Shown one piece after another: positions 55,185 through 64,000 of a stretch of DNA of 64,000 bases. The position numbers and the translations under genes are program-made. Source of the stretch: a bacterium (lineage in GTDB: Bacteria > Planctomycetota > Planctomycetia > Kolteriales > Kolteriaceae); contig JAIEPU010000072.1 of assembly GCA_019748235.1 (NCBI GenBank), positions 34,422 to 98,421 on the forward strand, read 5' to 3'. Under the pieces are notes generated by a model, which was not told the DNA's origin, did not search any database, and saw nothing but the letters and a program-made list of their open reading frames with translations. Position 1 is the first letter of the stretch. The number at the start of each line of letters is the position of its first letter.

Positions 55185-56594
55185 ATGGCAACGTCGAACG
55201 GAAAAAGTCGCCGTCGTCCGCAGCCGACCGAAAATCTCTTTCCACAGGGACTACCCCCACAGAATCTCGATGCCGAGCGCATGCTCCTTGGCTGTGTGCT
55301 TCGCGATAACATGGTCATCAATGACCTGGTTCGCCTGCTGAAGTCCGACTACTTCTACAGCGACAAGCATCAAAAGATTTTTAAAGCGATGACCGACCTG
55401 TCGGAACTGGGAGTTCCGATCGATCCCGTTACGCTCGGAGAACAACTCAACAAGTCGGGCGTGCTCGTTGAAATCGGCGGCGCGCCGACCATCGTGGAAC
55501 TGTATCAGCAGACGCTGACGGCGGCGAATTGGCGACATTACTCGGATGTCGTCTATCAGAAAGCGATCGTTCGAAATCTCATCCGCATTTCAAACGACAT
55601 CCTTCGTGACGCCTATGAGGGTGTTTCATCCTCAGACGATCTTCTGCAAGATGCTGAGCGGAAGATCATGGACATCGCTTCGAATCGGAGCACCGGCGAA
55701 ACCGTCGATATCGGCACGGCGTTGCAGGCAGCATTCGCTCGACTGAGCGATCGACAAACACGGGATGGGGCTTGGACCACGGGGGTACCGACGGGATTTA
55801 CGGATCTTGATCAACTGACGAACGGATTCCAGGAGTCGGAGCTCATCATCCTGGCGGCTCGACCTAGTATGGGAAAGACGTCGCTGGCGATGAATTTCGC
55901 GGAGCACGCGGCCGTCGATCACAAGTGCCCGGTCTTATTCGTCAGCCTCGAAATGTCGATGCTTGAATTAGCCGAGCGTTTACTGTGTAGCCGAGCGGGA
56001 GTCAATTTGCAGTTCGTTCGCAAAGGTCGGCTTAGCAAAGAAGACACGATGCGGCTTATTCAAACGGGTGACGAACTCGGCTCCGCTCCGATTTACATCG
56101 ACGATCAACCGGGCCAGACGATGATGCGCATTGCCGGCACCGCGCGGCGTATCAAGATGCAGTACGGCCTCCGGATGATCGTCATCGACTATTTGCAGCT
56201 CATTGAATCCGAAGACAGAAACGCGAGTCGTCAGGAGCAAATCAGCACGATTTCACGTCGGCTGAAGACGCTCGCCCGTGATTTGAAGGTGCCGATCATC
56301 TCGCTCAGTCAGCTCAACCGGAGCGCGGAACAGCGGGAGGGGCATCGTCCCCGTATGAGCGACCTTCGTGAATCGGGAAGCATTGAGCAAGATGCCGACG
56401 TCGTCATGTTGCTTCATCGCGACGATGCCTATGATTCATCGAACAATCCTAATACGGCCGATCTCATCATAGCCAAGCAGCGTAACGGCCCGATCGGCGA
56501 TATCCGAATGACGTTCTTAAAGGAACTGACTCGATTCACGAACTACGCACCGAATATTCCCTCCATCGACATGGGAGGGCCTGTCGATTTCTGA
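55185..56594 (+). CDS. dnaB: Replicative DNA helicase
   Basis: The 469-residue hexameric helicase unwinds DNA at the replication fork. The N-terminal domain starts PPQNLDAERMLLGCVL; the RecA-like C-terminal domain has Walker A ARPSMGKTS, Walker B MIVIDYLQLI, LSQLNRSAEQR and the SDLRESGSIEQDAD motif. No intein is present in the usual Walker A or later sites. ATG 55185 has an ideal AAGGAGG; the frame is open upstream to 55068 but those residues are Arg-rich and unlike DnaB. It is convergent with the TatD-family gene. Confidence 0.97.
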   Translation: MATSNGKSRRRPQPTENLFPQGLPPQNLDAERMLLGCVLRDNMVINDLVRLLKSDYFYSDKHQKIFKAMTDLSELGVPIDPVTLGEQLNKSGVLVEIGGAPTIVELYQQTLTAANWRHYSDVVYQKAIVRNLIRISNDILRDAYEGVSSSDDLLQDAERKIMDIASNRSTGETVDIGTALQAAFARLSDRQTRDGAWTTGVPTGFTDLDQLTNGFQESELIILAARPSMGKTSLAMNFAEHAAVDHKCPVLFVSLEMSMLELAERLLCSRAGVNLQFVRKGRLSKEDTMRLIQTGDELGSAPIYIDDQPGQTMMRIAGTARRIKMQYGLRMIVIDYLQLIESEDRNASRQEQISTISRRLKTLARDLKVPIISLSQLNRSAEQREGHRPRMSDLRESGSIEQDADVVMLLHRDDAYDSSNNPNTADLIIAKQRNGPIGDIRMTFLKELTRFTNYAPNIPSIDMGGPVDF

Positions 56595-56610
56595 TTGTCA
56601 AAGGTGACAA
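56595..56610. terminator. Small hairpin between convergent dnaB and TatD-family gene
   Basis: TTGTCA (56595-56600) pairs with TGACAA (56605-56610) around an AAGG loop, starting right after the dnaB stop. It is the only hairpin between the two genes; the strength is modest. Confidence 0.35.
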
Positions 56611-56620
56611 CGGCGATTTA

Positions 56621-57397
56621 TCACAGCTTGAAGAGAGTTCGCGCGTTGTCGGTCGTGATCGCCGCCATTTCCTCGATGCTTCTTCCGTGGATCTGAGCGA
56701 GGCATGCGCCGGTATGGATGACTCGCGCGGGTTCGTTCGGCTTGCCACGAAAAGGCTCGGGAGAGAGGTACGGGGTATCGGTTTCAACGAGTAACCGATC
56801 GAGTGGAACGGTCGCGGCAACGTCTCGAAGCGCCTGATTCTTTTTGAAGGTCAACATCCCCGCGAAGGAAATGTGGAGTCCGAGTGCCAAGCACGCTCGC
56901 GCGGTCGCTTCATCCCCCGCATAGCTGTGCATAACTCCCGCGATCGGCTTTCCCGTTTTTTCGGAAAACTCTGTCAGGACTTCCACGATATCCGCTTCGG
57001 CTTCGCGGCAATGAATGACGACCGGCAAGTCCCGAAGATGAGCAAGCTTTAGGTGCCGCCAGAAGAAATCACGCTGCAAAGGAATCGGGACCGTTTTCCA
57101 GTAACGATCCATCCCCGTTTCGCCGATCGCGACAACAGTTGGATGATCGGCGAGCGTGACAACCTGGTCGAAATCCGTGGGCATTGCCTCGTTCAGATTA
57201 TTTGGCTGGATCCCGACGATCGCTGCCAGTTGGGGGTATTCCTGAGCCAGCCGAACACCGCACTCGCTATCCTCGCGATTCGTCCCAATGACAAGAATAC
57301 GGACGACGGAGGCCTCCTTCGCTCGACTTAAAACCTCATCCAGCGGCCCCTCGAAATGGTCGCTGTTGAGGTGAGCATGAGTATCGATCCAGTCCAT
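56621..57397 (-). CDS. TatD-family metal-dependent DNase
   Basis: This 258-residue amidohydrolase-fold nuclease has metal ligands in DTHAHLNSDHF (His pair), AIGETGMD (Glu), VIHCREAEAD and MHSYAGD (His), and LLVETDTPYLSP (Asp). TatD enzymes act as 3'-5' exonucleases in DNA repair and RNA processing. ATG 57397 starts the recognisable domain, with AAGGAG about eleven bases upstream; the frame is open to 57586, but the extra 63 residues do not look like the family. It is divergent from the response regulator. Confidence 0.93.
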   Translation of the reverse strand: MDWIDTHAHLNSDHFEGPLDEVLSRAKEASVVRILVIGTNREDSECGVRLAQEYPQLAAIVGIQPNNLNEAMPTDFDQVVTLADHPTVVAIGETGMDRYWKTVPIPLQRDFFWRHLKLAHLRDLPVVIHCREAEADIVEVLTEFSEKTGKPIAGVMHSYAGDEATARACLALGLHISFAGMLTFKKNQALRDVAATVPLDRLLVETDTPYLSPEPFRGKPNEPARVIHTGACLAQIHGRSIEEMAAITTDNARTLFKL

Positions 57398-57545
57398 CCG
57401 AGCGGAAACTCCTTGCCAGAACGTTTCGGCGTTGTCATCTCGAAGCTTATCGTACGTGTCAGAAACGATATGATGAGTCCGAGGGGGTTTTTCCCCGAAT
57501 TGAACGTGTCCTGCAATGATAGCGGCAATTAGGAGAGCTCCGAGC

Positions 57546-57989
57546 GTGGAAGATCGTACGTGGAAGATTCTCATTGCCGATGACAATCCTCAGAACGTCG
57601 AACTCCTCGAGGCTTATCTCGCGGATTTGCCCTGCGAGACGATCTCGGCCGTTGATGGGGACGAGACGCTTGCCAAGGTCGCCGAGATCAAGCCGGACCT
57701 GATCCTACTCGACATCATGATGCCGAAGAGGAGCGGGTTCGAGGTTTGTCGCCAGCTTAAATCGAATCCTGAAACCAAGGATATTCAGATCCTGATGATC
57801 ACGTCTCTCCACGAGACGGCTGACATCGAGCGGGGGGTTGAGGCAGGGACTGATGATTTTCTCTCGAAGCCTGTCTATAAGCCAATCCTCTTAACGCGGG
57901 TGAAGTCGCTCCTTAAAGTCCGGCATTTGCAGTCGGAGTTGGAGCGGACGCTTGCTTACCTGCACGAAGTGGAAGGGCAGCGGAGCTAG
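57546..57989 (+). CDS. Single-domain response regulator
   Basis: This receiver domain of about 147 residues has the acidic pair in LIADDNPQN, the phospho-acceptor Asp in LILLDIMMP, the Thr/Ser in MITSLHE, and the Lys in FLSKPVYKP. It ends in a short coiled helix (HLQSELERTLAYLHEV) instead of an output domain, as in CheY-like or PleD-receiver-like proteins. GTG 57546 with AGGAG is preferred; an ATG at 57516 is possible. No histidine kinase is near, so its partner is encoded elsewhere. Confidence 0.9.
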   Translation: MEDRTWKILIADDNPQNVELLEAYLADLPCETISAVDGDETLAKVAEIKPDLILLDIMMPKRSGFEVCRQLKSNPETKDIQILMITSLHETADIERGVEAGTDDFLSKPVYKPILLTRVKSLLKVRHLQSELERTLAYLHEVEGQRS

Positions 57990-58059
57990 AGCAACCCACT
58001 CGTTCATTCCGCACTTACTTGCATCATCCATTGCCCACGATTCCTGAAAAGGATTTTGC

Positions 58060-59244
58060 GTGACCCCTCGTCTCTACTTGAAACCGCGCCGCGCTCGTCC
58101 CTTGTTCGGACATCATCCTTGGGTGTTCGAGCGGGCAATCGGACGGATTGAGGGAGAGCCTAAAGCAGGAGATGCCGTCGAACTCCGGACGGATCGAGGA
58201 GAGTTTGTCGCGCATGGGCTCTTCAATCCCAACAGCGCCATCCGCGTGCGACTTTATTCGTGGCGACAAGAGAAGCCGATCAATGAGGAGATGATTGCTC
58301 GCCGGGTTCATGACGCCATTCGCTTTCGTCGACAGACGCTTGGCCTCGGCAAGTCGCACGCTGCGTGCAGGCTGATCTACAGTGAGAGCGATGGATTGTC
58401 AGGCGTCATCGCGGATCGGTTTAGCGATGTCGTCACCTTGCAGATCAACAGTTTAGCCGTATCGCGTTTCGAACCAACAATCGTGAATTCCATTCAAGAG
58501 ATCCTTCAGCCCCGAACGATCTATCGTCGCGTGGATGCCGCGATCGCGGAACTGGAACGTTTAACTCTTTCTGAGGAATTGCTGGCAGGGGAACTCCCCA
58601 GTGGTCCGACGGTGATCGAAGAATCGGGAGTCGAATTCGTTACCGATCCGATTCACGGTCAGAAGACAGGAGCCTATCTCGATCAGCGGGATAATCGCCT
58701 CGCCGTCGCCCGATATGCGTCTGGCAGATCGATGCTCGATGTGTTTTGCTACGCGGGAGGTTTTGGCCTCGTGGCGGGCAGACACGGCGCAACGTCGGTC
58801 ACGTGTGTTGATGCATCGGCTGATGCGATCTCACTGGCTCGCCAGAATGGGATGAGAAACAATATTCCGTTGGAATTGCGACAAGGAGATGCGGCCGGCG
58901 TGATGAGTGATCTGACACGGTCAGGCCGGACATTCGGCGTTGTATCGTGCGATCCTCCCAAATTCGCAGCGAAGGGGGCGGATTTGGAGGGTGCGATGCG
59001 CGGGTACGAGTACATCAATCGACTGGCAATCGGCTTAGTCGAACCGGGGGGCATCCTTTCAACTTGCTCGTGCAGCGGGCTGGTCACTCCCCAGGCATTC
59101 CTTGAAATGTTAACCACCGCCTCTCAGAAATCGGAACGCGAACTCCGTGTCCTTGAAGTACGAGGTCAATCTCCCGATCATCCGGTGTCGCTCTACTGTC
59201 CCGAAACGGCGTATCTCAAATGCGTGATCGCGCGGGTCATGTAG
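58060..59244 (+). CDS. Class I SAM-dependent rRNA methyltransferase, RlmI/RlmK-like
   Basis: This 394-residue protein has a PUA domain at the start (LKPRRARPLFGHHPWVFERA), a linker domain, and a Rossmann methyltransferase domain (SMLDVFCYAGGFGLVAGRHG for SAM binding, SCDPPKF, and CSCSGLVTPQAF with the catalytic Cys region). This matches the RlmI group that makes m5C in 23S rRNA. The start GTG 58060 has AAGGA seven bases upstream. Its last eight bases overlap the end of the convergent M24 peptidase gene. Confidence 0.92.
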   Translation: MTPRLYLKPRRARPLFGHHPWVFERAIGRIEGEPKAGDAVELRTDRGEFVAHGLFNPNSAIRVRLYSWRQEKPINEEMIARRVHDAIRFRRQTLGLGKSHAACRLIYSESDGLSGVIADRFSDVVTLQINSLAVSRFEPTIVNSIQEILQPRTIYRRVDAAIAELERLTLSEELLAGELPSGPTVIEESGVEFVTDPIHGQKTGAYLDQRDNRLAVARYASGRSMLDVFCYAGGFGLVAGRHGATSVTCVDASADAISLARQNGMRNNIPLELRQGDAAGVMSDLTRSGRTFGVVSCDPPKFAAKGADLEGAMRGYEYINRLAIGLVEPGGILSTCSCSGLVTPQAFLEMLTTASQKSERELRVLEVRGQSPDHPVSLYCPETAYLKCVIARVM

Positions 59245-60427
59245 TCGAAATGCGGTAGACTTCGGTTTGCCGAGCGGGTCCGGTGACGATTGCCTCTTGC
59301 GCCGATAGGTAAACGTTTATTTCACTTCGAATGCCGAACTTGCCGGGAAGATAAATGCCGGGCTCGATAGAGAAGATCGTTCGTGGGATGAGCGTCCGGG
59401 TATCTTGTGTCTCCAAGTTGTCGATGTTCGCTCCGTTGCCGTGCGTTGATTGGTGAATGGAGTGGCCGGTGCGATGAATGAAGAAATCGCCAAAACCTGC
59501 TTTCTGAATGACGGCGCGGCAAGCATCGTCGATTTCCGCTCCTGTTACTGTGCGCCGCGACGAAACCGCCTGCTCGACGGCTGAAATGGCCGCATCCCGT
59601 GCGTCACGGACGATATGGAAGACGCGAATATACTCCTCGGGGACATCGTTTCCCGTGTAGGCCACACGAGTGATGTCGGCATAGATGGCGTCGGCCTCCC
59701 GACGCTTCGCCCAAAGGTCAATCAAAACCGTTTGATTGGGACCGATCGTAGGGGAATCGATCGGTGAGGGGGCGAAGTGGGGATCGGCGCTATGGGCGTC
59801 AACGGCGACGATGGGAAGGTGATCGGTCACCAATCCTTCCGATTCGAACCGCTGCGCAAGGAATTGCTGAATCTCCCACTCAGTGGCCGGCGATCCACTT
59901 CGAATACGGCGACCAATCTCCTCGAACGCTTCGTGACAAATATGAGCAATTGCATCCGCTGCATAAACGTGCGATGCATACTGGGCGTCACTCATGGTTG
60001 CTTCAAAGAGTTGCACAAGGTCGGCGGAAGTGACGACAGTTATTCCAAATAACCGGAGAAGTTCAATGGTTCCGGCATCAACGCGGCTAATGTAGGGGAT
60101 GTCGTTGCTCGGAGAGTACTGCATCGCGATGGTTCGCTTGTCGGCGAGAAGACTCTTGAGCGCTTGATGGAGCTGAGGCCAGGGAAGATAGATTTCCTTC
60201 TTCCCCGGGAGCAAGTCAAGCGCACCTGATTCGATCGCGTGGACGATCTTGGTCGGCGATCCCTGAGACGGAATGAAGTAGAACCAGCGACGGCTATGAA
60301 AGACGTCGCGCGGCAAGCCGAGAATAGAATAGGCGAGCGGATCCGAGCCGCGGAAATCGTAAAAGAGCCAACCGTCAAGCTTCCGTTCCGAAAGTGATTC
60401 TTGAATCGCGGTCAGGTCGACTGTCAT
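59237..60427 (-). CDS. M24-family metallopeptidase, Xaa-Pro aminopeptidase-like
   Basis: This 396-residue protein has a creatinase-like N-terminal domain and a pita-bread C-terminal domain. The five metal ligands are in place: LIDLWAKR and YADITR (Asp, Asp), HRTGHSIH (His), FSIEPGIY (Glu) and IRSEINVYL (Glu). The family cleaves N-terminal residues before Pro or acts on Xaa-Pro dipeptides. It has no signal peptide and so is cytoplasmic. GAGG lies five bases upstream of ATG 60427. Confidence 0.92.
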   Translation of the reverse strand: MTVDLTAIQESLSERKLDGWLFYDFRGSDPLAYSILGLPRDVFHSRRWFYFIPSQGSPTKIVHAIESGALDLLPGKKEIYLPWPQLHQALKSLLADKRTIAMQYSPSNDIPYISRVDAGTIELLRLFGITVVTSADLVQLFEATMSDAQYASHVYAADAIAHICHEAFEEIGRRIRSGSPATEWEIQQFLAQRFESEGLVTDHLPIVAVDAHSADPHFAPSPIDSPTIGPNQTVLIDLWAKRREADAIYADITRVAYTGNDVPEEYIRVFHIVRDARDAAISAVEQAVSSRRTVTGAEIDDACRAVIQKAGFGDFFIHRTGHSIHQSTHGNGANIDNLETQDTRTLIPRTIFSIEPGIYLPGKFGIRSEINVYLSAQEAIVTGPARQTEVYRISTT

Positions 60428-60549
60428 TATTTCCTCGCCCCGGATGCGTCTATCTTCAAGGCCATCATTTGATGGCGTGTGAATGAGTTTATCGCTTGCG
60501 TTGAGGCTGAGGAGAGCAATCTTGCAAGAGAGGGAGTGGCTCAGGACAT

Positions 60550-61731
60550 TTACGGAGTGTCGTTACGATGCGTTCGTCCGACGGCAACCGGGGCCCACCG
60601 TCGCGGAGGGGTTAACGAGCCACGCGACGAAGCGGTCGTCGGCTCTTGAGTGCTGAGGGAAGTGGGAGAAGCGCTCACCGTGGTCTCGCCGATCGTACCC
60701 GATCCGGCGGGCAGGGTTGCCTGTGGAATTCGTGTCCAGCCGGCGTTACCAGCGGCGGCGGTCGCATGCGGAGACGTATAGGCATTCGTATTCGCAATAG
60801 CCGGCGTCACGAGCGACGGCTCGAAGGCAGCCATCGACGAAGAAGTATTAGTCGGACGGGCGGTAGCAACGGGACGGTTCGTCCAAGGATCGTCAGGCAT
60901 CTCGCCTCGAGCGACCATGGCGGAATTCTGCGTCGTGCGAGAGGGAGGGGGCGTGCGAGCCGCGTACAGTGGTTGGTCTGCGCCGGTGCCGCGCCCTTCT
61001 CGAAGCCAACCGATCCAATGCCCTTCGAGAGCATCGGTATTGTAAATGCCGTAATAGCTGGCGAGAGCGCGATCCCACCCCTTCGTTTGTCCATCCGCCA
61101 CGAAGTCGAGGAAGTAGGGTTTTCCTTTCAGCGTGACCAAGTAGTTCGCGATCGAGAAGCCCTCCGCATAGAGAGCCATCACATCGTTCGGATATTCCGT
61201 CAGAACGAATAGCCGATGAAGGGGAATCATGCGATTGTCATTAATGACCTCGCGAACGAGCCGATCGTGGCGATCTAGCTCTGAAGCATCCTCCGAGAGA
61301 ACGGCACCACCCTCGTCAGCCCAGCGGGGGAGGGGACGGCCAAACTTTGCGGCAAAAATGGTGTGGGTGACTTCGTGAGGAAGGACGCTGTGAACGATCC
61401 GTTCGAGCGGACCCTCGACGGTCATGTCTTGTCCTAGCACCCGTCCCTTGTCGAAAACAAATGACGTCGCGCCACCGGCATCGCCGAGCTTCAAGACAAC
61501 TTCGACGTGGCAGGGGTCGTTCCAATCGGGGATTTCATAGCCGAGCCATTCGATCGCTTTTGTGCGGCGATAGTACTCGGCATATTCGGCACACTGACGG
61601 GCAACGTCGGCCCGAATAGCTTTCACCACGAAGTTACGGGTGCGGTAAGTTGCGGCATTGGTGGAGGAAACAACGCCGGTCATCCCTGCGATCAGAAGCG
61701 CGAGGATTAGACCGGTTCGAAACCTCATCAT
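60550..61731 (-). CDS. Secreted gluzincin-type metallopeptidase candidate with Ser/Thr/Pro-rich tail
   Basis: This 393-residue protein has a signal peptide (RTGLILALLIAGMTGVVSSTNA). At residues about 120-142 lies LPHEVTHTIFAAKFGRPLPRW, then ADEGGA: an HExxH zinc site with a Glu about 18 residues later, as in gluzincins. Residues from about 260 to the end are low in hydrophobics and rich in Thr, Ser, Pro and Ala, without a recognisable fold, and may be a spacer or surface tail. The family is not one I can name precisely; it resembles DUF1570-like planctomycetal proteins. ATG 61731 has GAGG upstream. It forms its own unit. Confidence 0.72.
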   Translation of the reverse strand: MMRFRTGLILALLIAGMTGVVSSTNAATYRTRNFVVKAIRADVARQCAEYAEYYRRTKAIEWLGYEIPDWNDPCHVEVVLKLGDAGGATSFVFDKGRVLGQDMTVEGPLERIVHSVLPHEVTHTIFAAKFGRPLPRWADEGGAVLSEDASELDRHDRLVREVINDNRMIPLHRLFVLTEYPNDVMALYAEGFSIANYLVTLKGKPYFLDFVADGQTKGWDRALASYYGIYNTDALEGHWIGWLREGRGTGADQPLYAARTPPPSRTTQNSAMVARGEMPDDPWTNRPVATARPTNTSSSMAAFEPSLVTPAIANTNAYTSPHATAAAGNAGWTRIPQATLPAGSGTIGETTVSASPTSLSTQEPTTASSRGSLTPPRRWAPVAVGRTHRNDTP

Positions 61732-62767
61732 GGGGGCAACCTCGCTGGTGTGTTCGGCTTCGTCGAACCTGCACTTATCCGAGAGTGAAAGACCTTCTTT
61801 CCAGTGGATGAAAGGTCAATCGCAATCGTTGTGCCACATCCTGCGGCGGAACCCCTCCCTGAACGGCGAGACGACTCAAACCTCGCTCACCGGGGGACTT
61901 TCGATCCGAGGCGCAATCCTGTTGTGGAAAGCGCAGCGAAAGGAAATTTGAAAAAACTTACCCGATGAACCCATACTTGCAACCAATCGAAGGGAGATAA
62001 AAGAGCTGAAATTCGGCGTACCCGGACCGATCAGAACGATGAAAACGAATGATCCTGTCTCTCCTCGCGATTCTACCTCTGGATTGTCAGTTTTCCCCGA
62101 TTCTCCGGCCTTTGGGCTGTTCAGTAGTTTGCGGACTCAGGGTAATTGAAATGCTGTGGCGATCGGAATGGTGGACGTGTAGGATTTGAATTGGATAATG
62201 AAGTTTGTGTGCTGATGACTCGGCAGTCACTGTTGGCGTGCTGAGCCAAGTTTGACGGGAATTCTAAGTCGCTTCGGCAGAGCTGTATTCAGCATAACGT
62301 CTGAGGACAGCGGGCTTTAGGCGAGGATTCGTTGTGAGCGTTTTAATCACGCTGATGCTGATGGCGACCACTTTCATCCTTTTCAGGATGAGAATGGTCC
62401 GACGCATGGCTGCGAACGAGGCGCGCTTCTTTATCCCGCAAAGCTTCATGCGTTGCTGGGTATTGAGGATGCTCGACGGAGAACTGGATCGAGGCGGTAC
62501 CACACGTTCCGCCTTCCATCGTCCGCCGTTCGCTCATCGATTCAAAGTCGCTGAGGCCCCTCGATTGGAACGAGGTCGGCTTCTTCGAGCATTCGCATCA
62601 CCAGCCGTGAATCGTTTGCAACGGTCATCGAGCTTTAGCTGACACCAGATCGCGTCACGACTTTCGATGGTTATCCCGACGATTCGGTCGGATGCCGTCG
62701 CCGTGACTGTCCTTCGTGTGCCTCTCTGCGCGACATGGAGTCCGTCCCAAAGTGTGTGGGAGGTTCC
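61732..62767. other. 1-kb region without a convincing gene
   Basis: This divergent interval should hold promoters for the metallopeptidase and rny. Two mutually antisense frames (62264-62503 minus and 62334-62642 plus) are open but lack ribosome sites and family resemblance. I see no tRNA, IS end or clear hairpin series. Confidence 0.45.
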
Positions 62768-64000
62768 GTGATCTCATCAACTGACATGGTGTACGCCCTC
62801 GTCGGTCTCCTTCTGGGGGGAGCGGTGACAGTGGCGATTTTGTACTTTCGCAATCGACTTCAAATCATCGATGCCGAACGTCGGACGAAGGAAATTCTGG
62901 ATCAAGTGGCTCGTGATTCTGAGAACTTGAAAAAGCAGTCACTTCTCGATGCCCGCGAAGCCGCTCTGAAAGAGCGGGAGCAACTTCTCAAGGAAGTTGA
63001 GGAGGACCGCAAGGAACTCCGCACCGCCGAGCGTGAATTAGAAAAGGGTCGCGACCAGCTCGAGCGGAAGGAAGGGGATATTACCAAGCGGGAACGGACT
63101 CTGGAAACGGCTCAGCGACGAGCAGCGGAAGCAGTGGAACAGGTCGAACGACGGCGTTCGAGTCTCGACAAAATCCTACTCGATCAAAAGAACCTTCTGG
63201 AAAAGATCACCGGTCTGGGCAAAGACGAGGCCAAGAAACTTCTTCTCGATCGGTTGGAACGGGATCTGGACGAAGAGGTCGGTACCCGGATCTCCGCCCA
63301 TGAAAACCGCGTCAAAGCGTTGGCATTCGAGAAATCGCGTGAGATCATCCTCTCGGCCATCCAGCGCTACGCGGCGGAACATACCGCGGCATCGACGGTA
63401 TCGACCGTCGATATCCCTAGTGACGACATGAAGGGACGCATCATCGGCCGCGAAGGTCGAAATATTCGCGCCTTCGAGAAGGCCACCGGTGTGGACGTCA
63501 TCGTCGATGACACACCGGGCGTGGTGGTCGTGAGTGGTTTCGACAACATCCGCCGAGAGATCGGTCGCATGGCGCTTCAGCGATTGATCGCTGACGGTCG
63601 AATCCATCCGACCCGCATCGAAGAAGTCGTGGCCGAAACGCGCGAAGAGATTCAAAACCACATCATGGAGGTCGGTAAGCGGGCGGCTCAAGATGCCGGT
63701 GTTCCCCGATTGAACGAAAAGCTGATCGAACTCCTCGGTCGATTGAAATTCCGCACCAGTTACAGCCAGAATGTGCTCCACCACTCCGTCGAAGTGGCCC
63801 ATATTTGCGGGCTGATCGCGGAAGAGTTAGGCCTCGACGCGGTTCTCGCTCGTCGCTGCGGATTGCTGCATGATGTCGGTAAAGCGCTCGATCACGAGAT
63901 CGAAGGTGGCCATCCGCAGATTGGTGCTGATGTGGCACGTCGCTGCAATGAAAACGACGTCGTGTTGCATGCGATTGCCGGACACCACGACGACCTTCGG
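62768..64000 (+). CDS. rny: Ribonuclease Y, 3' truncated by the window edge
   Basis: The frame is open to the last base; 411 of about 520 residues are present. Order: membrane anchor ([20 protein letters not shown]), a long charged coiled coil (about 30-165), a KH RNA-binding domain with [19 protein letters not shown], and the start of the HD domain with [16 protein letters not shown] and AGHHDD. RNase Y is the membrane-bound endonuclease that begins mRNA decay in bacteria lacking RNase E. GTG 62768 has GGGAGG four bases upstream; ATG 62735 and ATG 62786 are in-frame alternatives. Confidence 0.96.
   Translation, partial: MISSTDMVYALVGLLLGGAVTVAILYFRNRLQIIDAERRTKEILDQVARDSENLKKQSLLDAREAALKEREQLLKEVEEDRKELRTAERELEKGRDQLERKEGDITKRERTLETAQRRAAEAVEQVERRRSSLDKILLDQKNLLEKITGLGKDEAKKLLLDRLERDLDEEVGTRISAHENRVKALAFEKSREIILSAIQRYAAEHTAASTVSTVDIPSDDMKGRIIGREGRNIRAFEKATGVDVIVDDTPGVVVVSGFDNIRREIGRMALQRLIADGRIHPTRIEEVVAETREEIQNHIMEVGKRAAQDAGVPRLNEKLIELLGRLKFRTSYSQNVLHHSVEVAHICGLIAEELGLDAVLARRCGLLHDVGKALDHEIEGGHPQIGADVARRCNENDVVLHAIAGHHDDLR

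Noticed and set aside
62264..62642. Two overlapping antisense frames as a degenerate transposase
   Set aside because: Neither shows DDE or other transposase motifs, and no inverted or direct repeats flank them.

Overview
The window comes from a chromosome that looks planctomycetal. This rests on gene content, not on a database match: two Cys-type sulfatases, two secreted proteins with a pseudopilin-like N-terminus of the DUF1559 family, a PQQ-type beta-propeller paired with a secreted HEAT-like protein, RDD proteins next to a SpoIIM-family membrane protein, zinc-ribbon membrane proteins, WD40 and TPR proteins, and a transmembrane Ser/Thr kinase. Housekeeping genes (gltBD, dnaB, bioB, rplU, yebC, rny) are interspersed. 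I see no prophage, integron, CRISPR array, rRNA, tRNA or intact insertion sequence. The lineage below phylum cannot be fixed from the sequence alone.

Layout. 1-4.4 kb: the 3' part of a GH36 alpha-galactosidase, an old-yellow-enzyme/aldo-keto reductase pair and a GAF (fRMsr-like) protein. 4.7-9.5 kb: a secreted sulfatase, a kinase with an extracytoplasmic sensor, a small unknown protein and TspO. 9.8-12.8 kb: a secreted PQQ-type sugar dehydrogenase with a strong terminator, an FHA protein and a DUF1559 protein. 13.6-22 kb, all minus strand: ribosomal protein L21, SDR dehydrogenase, macrodomain protein, PQQ propeller plus partner, creatininase-family amidohydrolase, YebC and a 745-residue TPR protein. 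22.4-28.8 kb: an atypical Nramp-like transporter, an ABC-2 export pair and a Zn/Cd/Pb P1B ATPase. 29-38.2 kb: a second DUF1559 protein, a WD40 protein of lower GC, then a membrane-protein cluster (SpoIIM family, three RDD proteins, a zinc-ribbon protein, a two-helix protein) and a Tyr/Gly-rich TPR protein. 38.4-45.7 kb: a three-gene ABC exporter, an alpha/beta hydrolase, a secreted beta-helix protein and a second sulfatase. 46.6-64 kb: gltBD with a long 15-bp-stem terminator, an LRR protein, bioB, dnaB, a TatD-family nuclease, a response regulator, an RlmI-like methyltransferase, an M24 peptidase, a secreted gluzincin and the 5' part of rny (RNase Y), which runs off the right edge.

The alpha-galactosidase, sulfatases, beta-helix protein and sugar dehydrogenase fit a lifestyle of breaking down sulfated and galactose-containing polysaccharides. 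The most unusual item is non-coding. About 650 bases directly upstream of gltB (45978-46626) fold into a nearly continuous series of helices. Every non-Watson-Crick pair in those helices is G-U when read on the + strand, which points to a large, + strand, structured RNA of a class I cannot name. Genes are tightly packed: seven convergent pairs end within 30 bases of each other or overlap.
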